Of a stretch of DNA of 64,000 bases, positions 35,756-43,407 are shown piece by piece. The stretch spans positions 124,001 through 188,000 of the forward strand of contig NZ_BAAFZV010000002.1 of assembly GCF_045866565.1 (NCBI RefSeq). Direction: 5' to 3'. Source of the DNA: Cognatilysobacter claricitrinus. Lineage in GTDB: Bacteria; Pseudomonadota; Gammaproteobacteria; Xanthomonadales; Xanthomonadaceae. Numbering within the stretch: position 1 is the first letter of the stretch; the number at the start of each line of letters is the position of its first letter. The notes below the pieces were generated by a model, which did not search any database, was not told where the DNA came from, and saw only the letters and a program-made list of their open reading frames with translations. The position numbers were made by a program, and so were the translations under genes.

Positions 35756-36823
35756 ATGACCCGTTTGCTCGAGATCCTCATTTCCATCGCGATCGTCTTC
35801 GCACTGTTCGTGATCGTGGGCGTTTTCCTGCCCAGCAGTCGTCACCTGTCCGAGTCGGTCCAGTCGAACCGCAAGCTCGCGATCGCGTTCGACCTGCTCA
35901 ACAACACCCGTCGCTTCACCGACTGGAACCCCATCCTGCTGCACGACCCGGCCGCCGCCATCCAGATGTCGGGCAAGGACGAGGGCGTCGGCGCGAAGAT
36001 CGCGTACCAGTCGAAGGTCCGCGGCGTCGGCAACGGCAGCTGGGAGATCAAGGAGAGCGAGCCGCGCTCGCGCATCCTCTACGCGATCGAGACCGATTCG
36101 CCGGGCAGCAACAAGCGCAGCGAGTTCAAGCTGAAGGCGGTGGGTAACCACGGCCGCAACACGCAGATCACGCAGACCTACGACGTCGACTACGGCTTCA
36201 ATCCGATCGCGCGCTACGCCGGCCTGTACGTGAGCAACAGCGTGGGCGAGGACATCAAGCTCGGCCTGGGTCGCCTGTCGAACGCCCTCGCCGGCGTGCC
36301 GAACATCGACTACAGCCAGCTGCCCGTCGAGTACAAGGCGCCGCTGCCGACCCTCGGCAACCGTCCGGCCGAAACGTTGCTGACCGTCGGCGCCGTGGTG
36401 CCGATCGACCGCGACAAGATCAAGGGCCAGATGAACTCGAACCTCGAGTGGATCAAGAAGGTGATCGCCTCGAACGGTCTGGAGCAGGCCGGCCCGGTCC
36501 GCGTCATCACCAACGAACAGGGCTCGGCGAACTACTCGTTCGATGTCGCGGTTCCGGTGAAGAAGGCCGGTGCGGGCGACAAGATCGAAGGCATCAAGCT
36601 CGAGGGCCCGGTCAAGGTCGCCTACAACGATGCGTCGAAGATCGTGGGCACCACGTTCACCGGCGACATGGGCAACCTGCAGCGCCTGCGCGACGCCATG
36701 CGCGCCTGGTCGCTGACGCACGGTTACGCGACGGTCGATCGTCCGTACGAGCTCTGGAACGGCGGCATCGATGCCGGCTTCACCGACCAGGGCCAGTTCA
36801 CGATCCAGTGGGCGGTCAAGTAA
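35756..36823 (+). CDS. SRPBCC-family (polyketide cyclase-like) membrane-anchored protein
   Basis: A 355-residue protein with an N-terminal transmembrane helix (LLEILISIAIVFALFVIVGVFLP) that anchors a START/SRPBCC-like domain. Visible are SVQSNRKLAIAFDLLNNTRRFTDWNP, typical of the polyketide_cyc2 opening, and later strands WEIKESEPRSRILY and QTYDVDYGFNPIARYAGLY. The second half repeats a similar topology (VGAVVPIDRDKIK, TTFTGDMGNLQRLRDAMRAWSL), as in bacterial GyrI-like two-module members. Ligand is unknown. It is common in Xanthomonadaceae as a single gene, and here it is closed by a strong terminator. Confidence 0.75.
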   Translation: MTRLLEILISIAIVFALFVIVGVFLPSSRHLSESVQSNRKLAIAFDLLNNTRRFTDWNPILLHDPAAAIQMSGKDEGVGAKIAYQSKVRGVGNGSWEIKESEPRSRILYAIETDSPGSNKRSEFKLKAVGNHGRNTQITQTYDVDYGFNPIARYAGLYVSNSVGEDIKLGLGRLSNALAGVPNIDYSQLPVEYKAPLPTLGNRPAETLLTVGAVVPIDRDKIKGQMNSNLEWIKKVIASNGLEQAGPVRVITNEQGSANYSFDVAVPVKKAGAGDKIEGIKLEGPVKVAYNDASKIVGTTFTGDMGNLQRLRDAMRAWSLTHGYATVDRPYELWNGGIDAGFTDQGQFTIQWAVK

Positions 36824-36838
36824 TCCCGACCGACTTCG

Positions 36839-36866
36839 AAAACGCGCCGCTTGCGGCGCGTTTTTC
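36839..36866 (+). terminator. Rho-independent terminator after the SRPBCC gene
   Basis: AAACGCGCCGC and GCGGCGCGTTT with a TT loop, followed by TT, about 15 bases after the stop. A perfect stem with A/T flanks on both sides. Confidence 0.9.
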
Positions 36867-36911
36867 GTTGGGGCGCGTGATCGCGTCGATGCGCGTCATC
36901 GGAGAGGGGAC

Positions 36912-37259
36912 ATGAGCCGCGAGGCGCGCTGGCCGGGCATCGTCGGCGCGTTGTTCGGCGCGTCCGGCGTCGGTCTTTCGGCGTATGCCGCGCACGCGGC
37001 GACGGGCGACGCGCAGCGCTGGCTGTACACCGCGGCCGCCATGGCGCTCGTGCATGGCATCGCGCTGGTCGCCTATGCGCCGCGCCGGTCGCGTGCTGGC
37101 GGCTTTGCGCAGGTCGGATTTGTGCTTGGCGTGCTGCTGTTTTCCGGCAGCCTGGTCGCTGCGCACGCATTGGGCTGGCCGACACCGCTCGCACCCGCGG
37201 GCGGCATGTTGCTGATCGCCGGCTGGTTGCTGGTCGCGGTCGAACGGGCGTCGCGCTGA
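36912..37259 (+). CDS. DUF423 membrane protein (YgdD-like)
   Basis: A 115-residue inner-membrane protein with four hydrophobic helices. It has the DUF423 pattern: GIVGALFGASGVGLSAYAAHA in the first helix, WLYTAAAMALVHGIALVAY, then GFVLGVLLFSGSLVAAHALG and the last GGMLLIAGWLLVAV. Function is unknown. GGAGAGGGGA precedes the ATG at 36912. It ends two bases before the glycosylase start, so the two are probably one transcript. Confidence 0.85.
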   Translation: MSREARWPGIVGALFGASGVGLSAYAAHAATGDAQRWLYTAAAMALVHGIALVAYAPRRSRAGGFAQVGFVLGVLLFSGSLVAAHALGWPTPLAPAGGMLLIAGWLLVAVERASR

Positions 37260-37260
37260 C

Positions 37261-37935
37261 ATGCCACGGTGGTCACGAGGATTCGATGTCGACGCCGCGA
37301 CGAAGCATCTGCGTCGCGCCGATCGCGCGCTGGGTGCGTGGATGCGCCGCATCGGCCCGATCGAGGCCGACGCACGTTGGCGGCGTCCGTTCGACCCGGT
37401 CGACGCCCTGGCGCGCGCAATTCTCTATCAGCAACTGTCCGGCAAGGCCGCCGCGACGATCGTGGGGCGCGTCGAAGTCGCGATCGACAGTAACCGCCTG
37501 CACGCCGACACACTCGCGCGTTGCGATGACCTGACGATCCGTGCATGCGGCGTTTCCGGCAACAAACTGCTGGCGCTGCGCGACCTGGCGCGTCGCGAAG
37601 CACTGGGCGAGATTCCGAACCTGCGGCAGATGTCGGTGATGGACGAGGACGCGATCATCAACGCGCTCGTTCCGATTCGCGGCATCGGGCGGTGGACGGT
37701 CGAGATGATGTTGATGTTCCGGCTCGGTCGTCCCGACGTGCTGCCGATCGACGATCTCGGCATTCGCAAGGGCGCGCAGGTGCTCGACGAACTGGATGCG
37801 ATGCCGACGCCGCGCGCGCTCGCCGAGCGCGGCGAAGCGTGGGGGCCGTATCGGACCTATGCGAGCTTCTATCTCTGGCGCATCGCCGACTTCGCGGCGC
37901 CGGCGGCCAAACCGGTCAAGCGTTCCCAGAGCTGA
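37261..37935 (+). CDS. AlkA-like DNA-3-methyladenine glycosylase
   Basis: Removes alkylated bases from DNA as a monofunctional glycosylase of the HhH-GPD superfamily. The 224-residue protein has ARAILYQQLSGKAAATI in the first domain, the helix-hairpin-helix LVPIRGIGRWTVEMMLMF, and the catalytic Asp in DVLPIDDLGIRKG, followed by GEAWGPYRTYASFYLWR. It lacks the N-terminal TBP-like domain of E. coli AlkA, as is usual for this short group. Start ATG 37261 lies two bases after the DUF423 stop. Confidence 0.9.
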   Translation: MPRWSRGFDVDAATKHLRRADRALGAWMRRIGPIEADARWRRPFDPVDALARAILYQQLSGKAAATIVGRVEVAIDSNRLHADTLARCDDLTIRACGVSGNKLLALRDLARREALGEIPNLRQMSVMDEDAIINALVPIRGIGRWTVEMMLMFRLGRPDVLPIDDLGIRKGAQVLDELDAMPTPRALAERGEAWGPYRTYASFYLWRIADFAAPAAKPVKRSQS

Positions 37936-37954
37936 CCGCGCCGATCGGACGGCG

Positions 37955-38602
37955 CTAGACAACCCGTGGCGCGTTCTTCTCCACGTCGCGTACGCCGAGC
38001 CCGAAACGGGCGTGCAGGGCGGCGGCAAGTGCGCCCACATCGTTCGCCGCGTCGTCGAAGTGCATCGCATGAATGCCGAGCGCGGCGGGCGCGACCAGAT
38101 TGCATGGGCTGTTGTCGATGAACACGACCTCGGCGGCCGAGGCGTCGAGCGCGTGCAAAGCGTGTTCGAAGATCGCCGGGCCGCGCTTGCCGCTGCCGAC
38201 CGCCGCCGACACCACGATCGGATCGAACAGCGCCCGCAGCGCCCACCGGCGCGAAAGGTGGTCGATGCGGTCCTGCTTGTTGTCGGTGACGATTCCGACC
38301 GCGACGTGCGCAGCGAGCTCGCGCGCCAGCGCGAACATCGGCGCGTTAATCGGCGTGCTGTCGAACGCGTCGATCAGCAGGCGGATGTCGACATCGCGGC
38401 CGAGGCGTTCGCACACCGCAGGCCAGACCGATGCATGCGTCGCGCGTCCGTAGAGCAGGTCGTCGTTGAACGGTGCAAACGCGGCCCAGATCTCCGCGGC
38501 CGGCAGCGCGAGCGCCGCTGACAGCGACGCGACGGTGGTGAACGATCCGGACGGATGCGTCGTCAGTACGCCGTCGAAATCGAACAGCACGGCGCGGATC
38601 AT
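37955..38602 (-). CDS. HAD-superfamily hydrolase, phosphatase-like
   Basis: A 215-residue cytosolic protein with all HAD motifs: motif I DFDGVLT with nucleophile Asp8, a helical cap, motif II VGIVTDNK, motif III GSGKRGPAIF with the Lys, and motif IV VVFIDNSPCN. The substrate cannot be inferred. Motif I and the short cap place it near the YihX/epoxide-hydrolase-like or beta-phosphoglucomutase groups. It is convergent with the glycosylase gene. Confidence 0.85.
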   Translation of the reverse strand: MIRAVLFDFDGVLTTHPSGSFTTVASLSAALALPAAEIWAAFAPFNDDLLYGRATHASVWPAVCERLGRDVDIRLLIDAFDSTPINAPMFALARELAAHVAVGIVTDNKQDRIDHLSRRWALRALFDPIVVSAAVGSGKRGPAIFEHALHALDASAAEVVFIDNSPCNLVAPAALGIHAMHFDDAANDVGALAAALHARFGLGVRDVEKNAPRVV

Positions 38603-38639
38603 GCTGCGGGTTTCGCGGTCTGCCCCGAAATCACGCGCA

Positions 38640-39431
38640 TCAGCCGCGATGACGCCAGTGCCACGGCTCGTAGACGATGCCGTGCGGGTTGTCGCGCGGA
38701 TAGCTCATGACGAACCCGTACGCGCCGGCGTTGCGTTGCAGCCAGTCGAAGGCGGCGCTGCGTTCGAACGATTCTTCGGCTGGTGGCTCACCGGGCGCGG
38801 AAATGTCGAGCGCGCGGCCCGAGTGATGCTCGCTGTAGCCCGGGGCCGCGTTGACGGTGAGGATCTCGTCGACCGTCTGGCCGCGCGCGAGTTTGCGATC
38901 GAAGATGCCGAGCTGGTAGTCGTGGCTGCGATAGCCCGAGATCGCCTCGAGCACGATGCCGTCGCGTTGCGCGGCGTCGTGCAGGTTGCGCCACGCGCGC
39001 GCCGCTGCCGGCCGCAGCCAGAGCGCGCGGCGGTAGCGGTCGAACCCTGCGAACGACAGCGCGGCGGGTTCGGCGACCAACTCCAGGCCTGTGCGTTCGC
39101 CGTAGGCGTCGGCGTCGAGGCCGAGCGCCTCCAGTCGATGTGCGATACGCGCGAGCGGCAGGTCGCGATCGTCGACATGGTGCGTGCGGGCCGACGACGC
39201 GAGGGCCTGCAACGCGGCGTCGACACCTGCTTCGCGTCGCCAGTTCCATGCGAGCGGCGCGATGCCGGCTGCGGACGATGCGGCGAGGAAGCGGCCGTCG
39301 CGCTTGCGGCGCAGCACGTGCGTCGCGCCCGCCAGCGCACGCGCATCGGCGTTCGAGCGCGCGCGCAGCAGGTGCGCGGGCCAGACCTCGATGTCGGGCG
39401 TGTTGACGAGGACGTTCGGCCGCGTGCGCAT
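38640..39431 (-). CDS. M15-family D-alanyl-D-alanine carboxypeptidase-like protein
   Basis: A 263-residue protein with a C-terminal M15B (VanY-type) zinc peptidase domain. Seen are the core SGYRSHDYQ, the metal motif YSEHHSGRALDI (His and Asp ligands), the catalytic Glu region, and EPWHWR with the third His. These define enzymes that trim D-Ala from peptidoglycan stem peptides. There is no evident signal peptide: the N-terminus MRTRPNVLVNTPDIEVWPAH is hydrophilic, so either the start is mis-set or the protein is exported otherwise. The first 110 residues have no recognised domain. Confidence 0.85.
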   Translation of the reverse strand: MRTRPNVLVNTPDIEVWPAHLLRARSNADARALAGATHVLRRKRDGRFLAASSAAGIAPLAWNWRREAGVDAALQALASSARTHHVDDRDLPLARIAHRLEALGLDADAYGERTGLELVAEPAALSFAGFDRYRRALWLRPAAARAWRNLHDAAQRDGIVLEAISGYRSHDYQLGIFDRKLARGQTVDEILTVNAAPGYSEHHSGRALDISAPGEPPAEESFERSAAFDWLQRNAGAYGFVMSYPRDNPHGIVYEPWHWRHRG

Positions 39432-39440
39432 GTGGGCAGG

Positions 39441-40778
39441 TTAGCGGGCCGTGGCCGCCGCCGTCACCGCGTGCCGCGCGGCGATCCACGCGGCGACGTC
39501 GGCCAGCAGCTGCGCGTCGACGTGCCCCGCCGTCTGGTAATCCTGCGGGGTCGCCGCGCCGCTGCCGGCGATGGCGAGGTGGTTGAGCGCGGGATAGAAG
39601 TGCAGCGTGGCGCGCGGATCCGCGCCGAATGCCGATTGCCACAACGACCAGTCGGTGGCGGTCACCTGGAAGTCCCGGCCGCCCTGCAACAGCAGCATCG
39701 GCAGCTTCGAGGCGCGCGCATCGGCCAGCGGATCGATCGCGTCGATGGAGCGCCAGTACGCGGCGGGCAAGCCGAGCGGGGTGTCCTCGGCTGCGAGCGC
39801 GCCGCCCGATCGTACCGTGGCGATCAGCGCGTCGATGCGTGCGATCGCCGCCTTGTCGTCGTCGCTGAGAACGCCGTCGAGACTGGCGAGGTAGCGGTTC
39901 TGTTCGGGCAGCAGGTCGAGCAGGCGTCGCGCCGGCGAGGCCAGCATGATCACGCCGGCCGCCTGCCCCGAGCGCGCGGCGATGCGCGGCGCGAGCATCG
40001 CGCCCTGGCTGTGGCCGAGCACGAACACGCGCGACGGATCGATTCCCGGCTGCGCGCGCAGCATGGCGATCGCAGCGACGGCGTCGTCGGTCGTTTCGTC
40101 GTCGACGCTGAAGTCGTGGCCCGCGAACGCTTCGGGATGCGCATGCGTGCGCTTCTCGTAGCGCAGCACGGCGACGCCTCGCGCGGCGAGGCCGCGGGCG
40201 AGGTCGAGGAACGGGCGGTTCGCGCCGATCGTCTCGTCGCGGTCCTGCGGCCCGGAGCCATGCACCAGCACGACGGCGGGGAACGGGCCCGCACCGCGCG
40301 GCATCGCCAGCGTCGCGGGCAGCGCGCTCGCGCCCGTGCCGATCGCCGCTTCGCGCTCGACGTACGGCGCGTCGGCAGGCGGGGCGGCCGCCGGCGCGGG
40401 CGCTGCCGGCTGCACGAAGAAGCCCTTGACCTCGCCGTCGGCGCCGACCGCGACCTGCGCGAGCATTTCCGCGCCATCGCGATGCAGCGGGATGGTCACG
40501 ACGGTGGCGCCTTCGACGGCGCGCACCTGCGGAACGCCGCGTCCGCGCGCGGCCGGCAGCGACTGCCAGACGCCGGCCAGGCGGTCGACCGGCACCGCCT
40601 GCCGCATCGCCGCGTCGAAGAACGCCTCGGCGGATTCATAGCTGCCGGCGTCGAGGCGGTCGAGCAGCTGCAGGGCCACGTCGGTGGGCGGCGGCGCGGC
40701 GCGCGCACCGGTTGCGGCGGTGGCGGCGATCAGCAGCACGATGGCCACGGCAGCGAAGGATTTCGTCGACGTCCGCAT
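39441..40778 (-). CDS. Secreted alpha/beta hydrolase with N-terminal DUF3887-like domain
   Basis: A 445-residue exported protein. A Sec signal (AAVAIVLLIAATAATGARA) is followed by a small alpha+beta module (LLDRLDAGSYESAEAFFDAAM) typical of DUF3887, then a Pro/Ala linker and a serine hydrolase domain. The oxyanion region is VVLVHGSGPQDRDETIG, the nucleophile elbow GHSQG, and a late His in ALNHLAIAG; an acid residue precedes it in LLLQGGRDFQV. Substrate is unknown; related proteins are annotated as dienelactone hydrolase-like or peptidase S9-like. It is the gene upstream of the M15 peptidase, 10 bases away. Confidence 0.85.
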   Translation of the reverse strand: MRTSTKSFAAVAIVLLIAATAATGARAAPPPTDVALQLLDRLDAGSYESAEAFFDAAMRQAVPVDRLAGVWQSLPAARGRGVPQVRAVEGATVVTIPLHRDGAEMLAQVAVGADGEVKGFFVQPAAPAPAAAPPADAPYVEREAAIGTGASALPATLAMPRGAGPFPAVVLVHGSGPQDRDETIGANRPFLDLARGLAARGVAVLRYEKRTHAHPEAFAGHDFSVDDETTDDAVAAIAMLRAQPGIDPSRVFVLGHSQGAMLAPRIAARSGQAAGVIMLASPARRLLDLLPEQNRYLASLDGVLSDDDKAAIARIDALIATVRSGGALAAEDTPLGLPAAYWRSIDAIDPLADARASKLPMLLLQGGRDFQVTATDWSLWQSAFGADPRATLHFYPALNHLAIAGSGAATPQDYQTAGHVDAQLLADVAAWIAARHAVTAAATAR

Positions 40779-40779
40779 G

Positions 40780-40953
40780 TCAGATTTCCCTCTTGAGGTA
40801 GAGCCAGCAGTAGATGCCGACCTGCACGGCGTTGACGAGCTCCCAGCCCGCCTGTCCGTGTTGCGCGAGTGCTGCTTCCACGTCGGCTGTGCGCGCGCCG
40901 AACAATCTCGGCTTCACCTGCACGACCTTGTACGACCAGCGTCGACCGCTCAT
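40780..40953 (-). CDS. DUF4177 protein
   Basis: A 57-residue protein of the DUF4177 type: WSYKVVQVKPR begins a beta strand, a central amphipathic helix DVEAALAQHGQAGWELVNAVQ carries the family GWELVN motif, and a hydrophobic strand IYCWLYLKRE closes it. No role is known. It is the last gene of a four-gene overlap chain; its ATG overlaps the stop of the RHH gene (ATGA), and it ends one base before the alpha/beta hydrolase start. Confidence 0.8.
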   Translation of the reverse strand: MSGRRWSYKVVQVKPRLFGARTADVEAALAQHGQAGWELVNAVQVGIYCWLYLKREI

Positions 40954-41138
40954 GTCTCGTCGCCCTCCGCGGGCGTGGAATCGCCGGGCTTGGGCAGCCG
41001 GCCGGCCTTGCGCAGGGCGTCGCGCAGCACGTATTCGATCTGGGCGTTGAGGCTGCGCAGCTCGTCGTCGGACCAGCGCTGCACCGCCGCCAGCACCTCG
41101 GCGTTGATGCGCAGCGGGTAGGCCTTTTTCTCGCTCAC
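40950..41138 (-). CDS. Ribbon-helix-helix (Arc-like) DNA-binding protein
   Basis: A 62-residue protein. AYPLRINAEVLAAVQRWSDDE gives the N-terminal beta strand and first helix; LRSLNAQIEYVLRDALRKAGR gives the second helix, which is the standard pattern of an Arc/MetJ RHH dimer. The C-terminus is a Pro/Glu/Asp tail. Start is GTG 41138, which overlaps the stop of the preceding membrane protein gene. RHH proteins often repress their own operon, and two GATATC-centred sites 11 bp apart lie in the operon promoter. No toxin partner is present. Confidence 0.82.
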   Translation of the reverse strand: MSEKKAYPLRINAEVLAAVQRWSDDELRSLNAQIEYVLRDALRKAGRLPKPGDSTPAEGDET

Positions 41139-41437
41139 CGGCGACGCCCGCGCAGCACGGCGACCAGCATCGCGATCGCCAGTGCGTTGACTGCGAGCGC
41201 GATGCCGAGCGCCACGATGACGATGCGGTTGACGTCGCTGCGGGCCCACAACATCGCGGCGGCGCCGACCAGCATCGTGCAGCCGACGACGCGCATGAAT
41301 CGCACGAGCACCGCGGCCAGGTGCGACTCGCGCTCGTCCGGATCGCGCCGCTGCGCACTGCGCGCCAGCGATTGCGCGATCAGGAATGCCGGCACGCTGG
41401 TCAGCGCGAAAGCGAGCGCGATGGCCGAGCCGTCCAT
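41135..41437 (-). CDS. Small membrane protein in the SPFH operon
   Basis: A 100-residue protein with three hydrophobic segments: IALAFALTSVPAFLIAQSLA, FMRVVGCTMLVGAAAMLWA and IVIVALGIALAVNALAIAML. A charged loop RRDPDERESH lies between the first two. No family is recognised. Its ATG overlaps the SPFH stop by one base (TGATG) and its stop overlaps the RHH start, so it is translated as part of the chain. It might anchor or assist the SPFH protein. Confidence 0.75.
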   Translation of the reverse strand: MDGSAIALAFALTSVPAFLIAQSLARSAQRRDPDERESHLAAVLVRFMRVVGCTMLVGAAAMLWARSDVNRIVIVALGIALAVNALAIAMLVAVLRGRRR

Positions 41438-42300
41438 CAGTAGATCGAGCCCGCATTGACGATCGGCTGCGTGCCGCGTTCACCGCACAGCACGACCAGC
41501 AGGTTGCTGACCATCTGCGCCTTGCGCTCCTCGTCCAGGTGCACGACGCCGTTCTTCTCGAGCTCGGCGAGCGCCATCTGCACCATGCCTACCGCACCGG
41601 CGACGATGCGCGTGCGTGCCGCGATGATCGCGTTCGCCTGCTGGCGCTGCAGCATGGCCTGGGCGATTTCCGGCGCGTAGGCGAGGTGGCTGATGCGCGC
41701 GTCGACCACCTGCACACCGGCATCGGCGAGGCGTTCGGCCAGTTCCTCGGCAAGGTGCTTGCTGATCTCCGCGGCGTGGCTGCGCAGCGCGAGCTGCCCT
41801 TCCTCGTGCTGGTCGTACGGATAGCTCGTCGCCATCGCACGCAGTGCCGATTCGGCCTGGATGTGCACGAAGCTTTCGTAGTCGTTGACGTTGAACACGG
41901 CTTCGGCGGTGTCGGCGACCTGCCAGACGATCACCGCCGCGATCTCGATGGGCGAACCATCGAGTTCGTTGACCTTGAGCTTGCCGCTCTCGAAGTTGCG
42001 AACGCGCAGGCTCACCTTCTTCTTCGAATAGAAGGGGTTGTTCCAGCGCAGGCCGTTCTTGTGGTCGCTGCCGACGTAACGGCCGAACAGGCTCAGCACC
42101 GCGGCCTGGTTGGGCTCGAGCATGTAGAGGCCGAACAGGCAGAGGAACAGCACGGCGCCGATCAGCACGGCGATCATGACGCGCGTGGGCGGGCCCTCGG
42201 CGGCGGCCTGCAGGAAGAACGCACCGTCGGCGAGGCCGGCAACCAGCAGCGCGAGCAGGACCGGGATACCGGGCAGCGAACGGGCTTGGATCTCTTTCAT
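41437..42300 (-). CDS. SPFH/Band 7 (stomatin-like) membrane protein
   Basis: A 287-residue protein. Two hydrophobic N-terminal segments (IPVLLALLVAGLADGAFFL, VMIAVLIGAVLFLCLFGLYML) precede the SPFH domain, which shows LEPNQAAVLSLFGRYVGSD, VSLRVRNFESGKLKVNELDGSP, VIVWQVADTAEAVFNV and QALLR-like SALRAMATSYPYD. An Ala/Gln-rich coiled coil with ISHLAYAPEIAQAMLQRQQAN follows. Such proteins form oligomeric microdomain scaffolds in membranes. It is the first gene of the operon and has its own promoter region with a direct-repeat site. It is distinct from HflK and HflC in this window. Confidence 0.9.
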   Translation of the reverse strand: MKEIQARSLPGIPVLLALLVAGLADGAFFLQAAAEGPPTRVMIAVLIGAVLFLCLFGLYMLEPNQAAVLSLFGRYVGSDHKNGLRWNNPFYSKKKVSLRVRNFESGKLKVNELDGSPIEIAAVIVWQVADTAEAVFNVNDYESFVHIQAESALRAMATSYPYDQHEEGQLALRSHAAEISKHLAEELAERLADAGVQVVDARISHLAYAPEIAQAMLQRQQANAIIAARTRIVAGAVGMVQMALAELEKNGVVHLDEERKAQMVSNLLVVLCGERGTQPIVNAGSIY

Positions 42301-42324
42301 GGATGTTCCCTCAGTGGTGAGGAA

Positions 42325-42352
42325 ACGATATCAGATCGATATCACACGCTAA
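42325..42352 (-). promoter_or_regulatory. SPFH operon promoter with direct-repeat operator
   Basis: On the minus strand TTAGCG (42352-42347) and TATCGT (42330-42325) are 16 bases apart and could be the -35 and -10 boxes. Two copies of TGATATCG, each centred on the palindrome GATATC, lie at 42344-42337 and 42333-42326, exactly 11 bp apart, covering the spacer and -10. That spacing equals one helical turn and suits a pair of RHH dimers. The repeats are visible; their role as operator is inference. Confidence 0.55.
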
Positions 42353-43284
42353 CGCCGCTCGTCGGCATCCGCGTCGACGTCGATCCGGTACAGCGGCGCG
42401 GGCACGAATTCGCCCGTGGTGAAGACATGGCGGCCGTCGCGGTCCCAGCCCATGGCCTCGGCCTGCGGCAGCCAGGGGAGAGTCAGCACCCGCGGCGGAT
42501 GCGCGACCGCGCGCGCCCAGTCCTCGTCGGGGGCGCGCTTGTAGACCAGCAGGTAGCGGTAGGTCAGCACCGCAAGCCGAAGTCCGTCGGGCGAGACGCT
42601 GGCCGCGGTGACCTGCGCCGACAGCGGCGCGCGCTCGTCAGTGCCGCTCTGCGGCGCGAGCGCGGCGGGCATGCGCAGGCGGGCGATGCGTTCGGCGACG
42701 GCGGGCGGGTCGACCTGCGGATGCAACGGCAGGCGGAACAACTCGGGCGGCTGGCGACGCTTGGAGATCAGCAGCACCTCGCCGCGGCTCACGTCGACCG
42801 CCACGGCCTCGCAGTCGCGTGGACCGTCGGGCCAGCGGAACACGATCGACCACGCCGGCTTCAGCCGCGCGTTCTCGAGCTTCGCCGGCTCCTCGATCAC
42901 GTGCAGCTGCAGGGTGCGACGTAGGCCGCCGTTGTCGCCGGTGTCGGCCAGCATCAGGTAGTCGCGGCCCTGCTGGCGGAACGCAGCGATGTCTTCCCAG
43001 TCGGTCTTGGGCACGCCTTCCACGCGGAACGTGGCCTTGCGCCCGCCGTCGCGATCCACCGCGAACAGGCGCGGCGGATTGCCGCCGTCGTCGTGCATCC
43101 ACAGCGTGTCGGCATGGCGGTTCGACACCGCGAGCCCGCTGATCTCGCTCAGCTGCGAGTCCAGCATCAGCCCGCTCACGCGCGCATCGCCGTCGACGGG
43201 CGCCCGCGAGCAGCTCGCAAGCACGATCGCCAGCGCGCAGGCGAGGCCGCCGCGCAGTCGGATGGGCAGCCCCGGTCGACGCAT
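42349..43284 (-). CDS. Hypothetical lipoprotein, beta-propeller-like
   Basis: A 311-residue exported protein whose signal ends LAIVLASCS (lipobox LASC). The mature part has repeated strand pairs suited to a beta-propeller, for example SEISGLAVSNRHADTLWMHDD with a downstream GNPPRLFAVDRDG, DWEDIAAFRQQGRDYLMLADTGDN, AVAVDVSRGEVLLISKR and SVSPDGLRLAVLTYR. This resembles phytase-like or SdiA-regulated-type periplasmic propellers, but I cannot assign a substrate. The ATG at 43284 is chosen for the lipoprotein signal; the open frame further upstream is a shadow. It lies upstream of the SPFH gene on the same strand but 48 bases away and separated by that operon's promoter. Confidence 0.65.
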   Translation of the reverse strand: MRRPGLPIRLRGGLACALAIVLASCSRAPVDGDARVSGLMLDSQLSEISGLAVSNRHADTLWMHDDGGNPPRLFAVDRDGGRKATFRVEGVPKTDWEDIAAFRQQGRDYLMLADTGDNGGLRRTLQLHVIEEPAKLENARLKPAWSIVFRWPDGPRDCEAVAVDVSRGEVLLISKRRQPPELFRLPLHPQVDPPAVAERIARLRMPAALAPQSGTDERAPLSAQVTAASVSPDGLRLAVLTYRYLLVYKRAPDEDWARAVAHPPRVLTLPWLPQAEAMGWDRDGRHVFTTGEFVPAPLYRIDVDADADERR

Positions 43285-43407
43285 GCGCACAGGATCGCAT
43301 GCGCGTCGCCGGTGATCGACCATGCGACGCGCACGCAGTGGTGCGTGGGTCATGCCGTCGATGCGGTCGACGCCTAGACTGTGCACCTTCCGCAGGACGC
43401 ACCCGCC

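Noticed and set aside
36901..37259. DUF423 gene as a small multidrug-resistance (SMR) transporter
   Set aside because: It has four helices, but the SMR Glu in TM1 and the related motifs are missing, and the DUF423 pattern fits the whole length.
38466..40796. A 776-codon plus-strand open frame
   Set aside because: Lies antisense to the M15 peptidase and the alpha/beta hydrolase, both with intact catalytic motifs; composition typical of a shadow.
40950..41138. Toxin-antitoxin antitoxin for the RHH protein
   Set aside because: Neither neighbour (a three-helix membrane protein and a DUF4177 protein) resembles a known toxin, and the gene is embedded in the SPFH operon.
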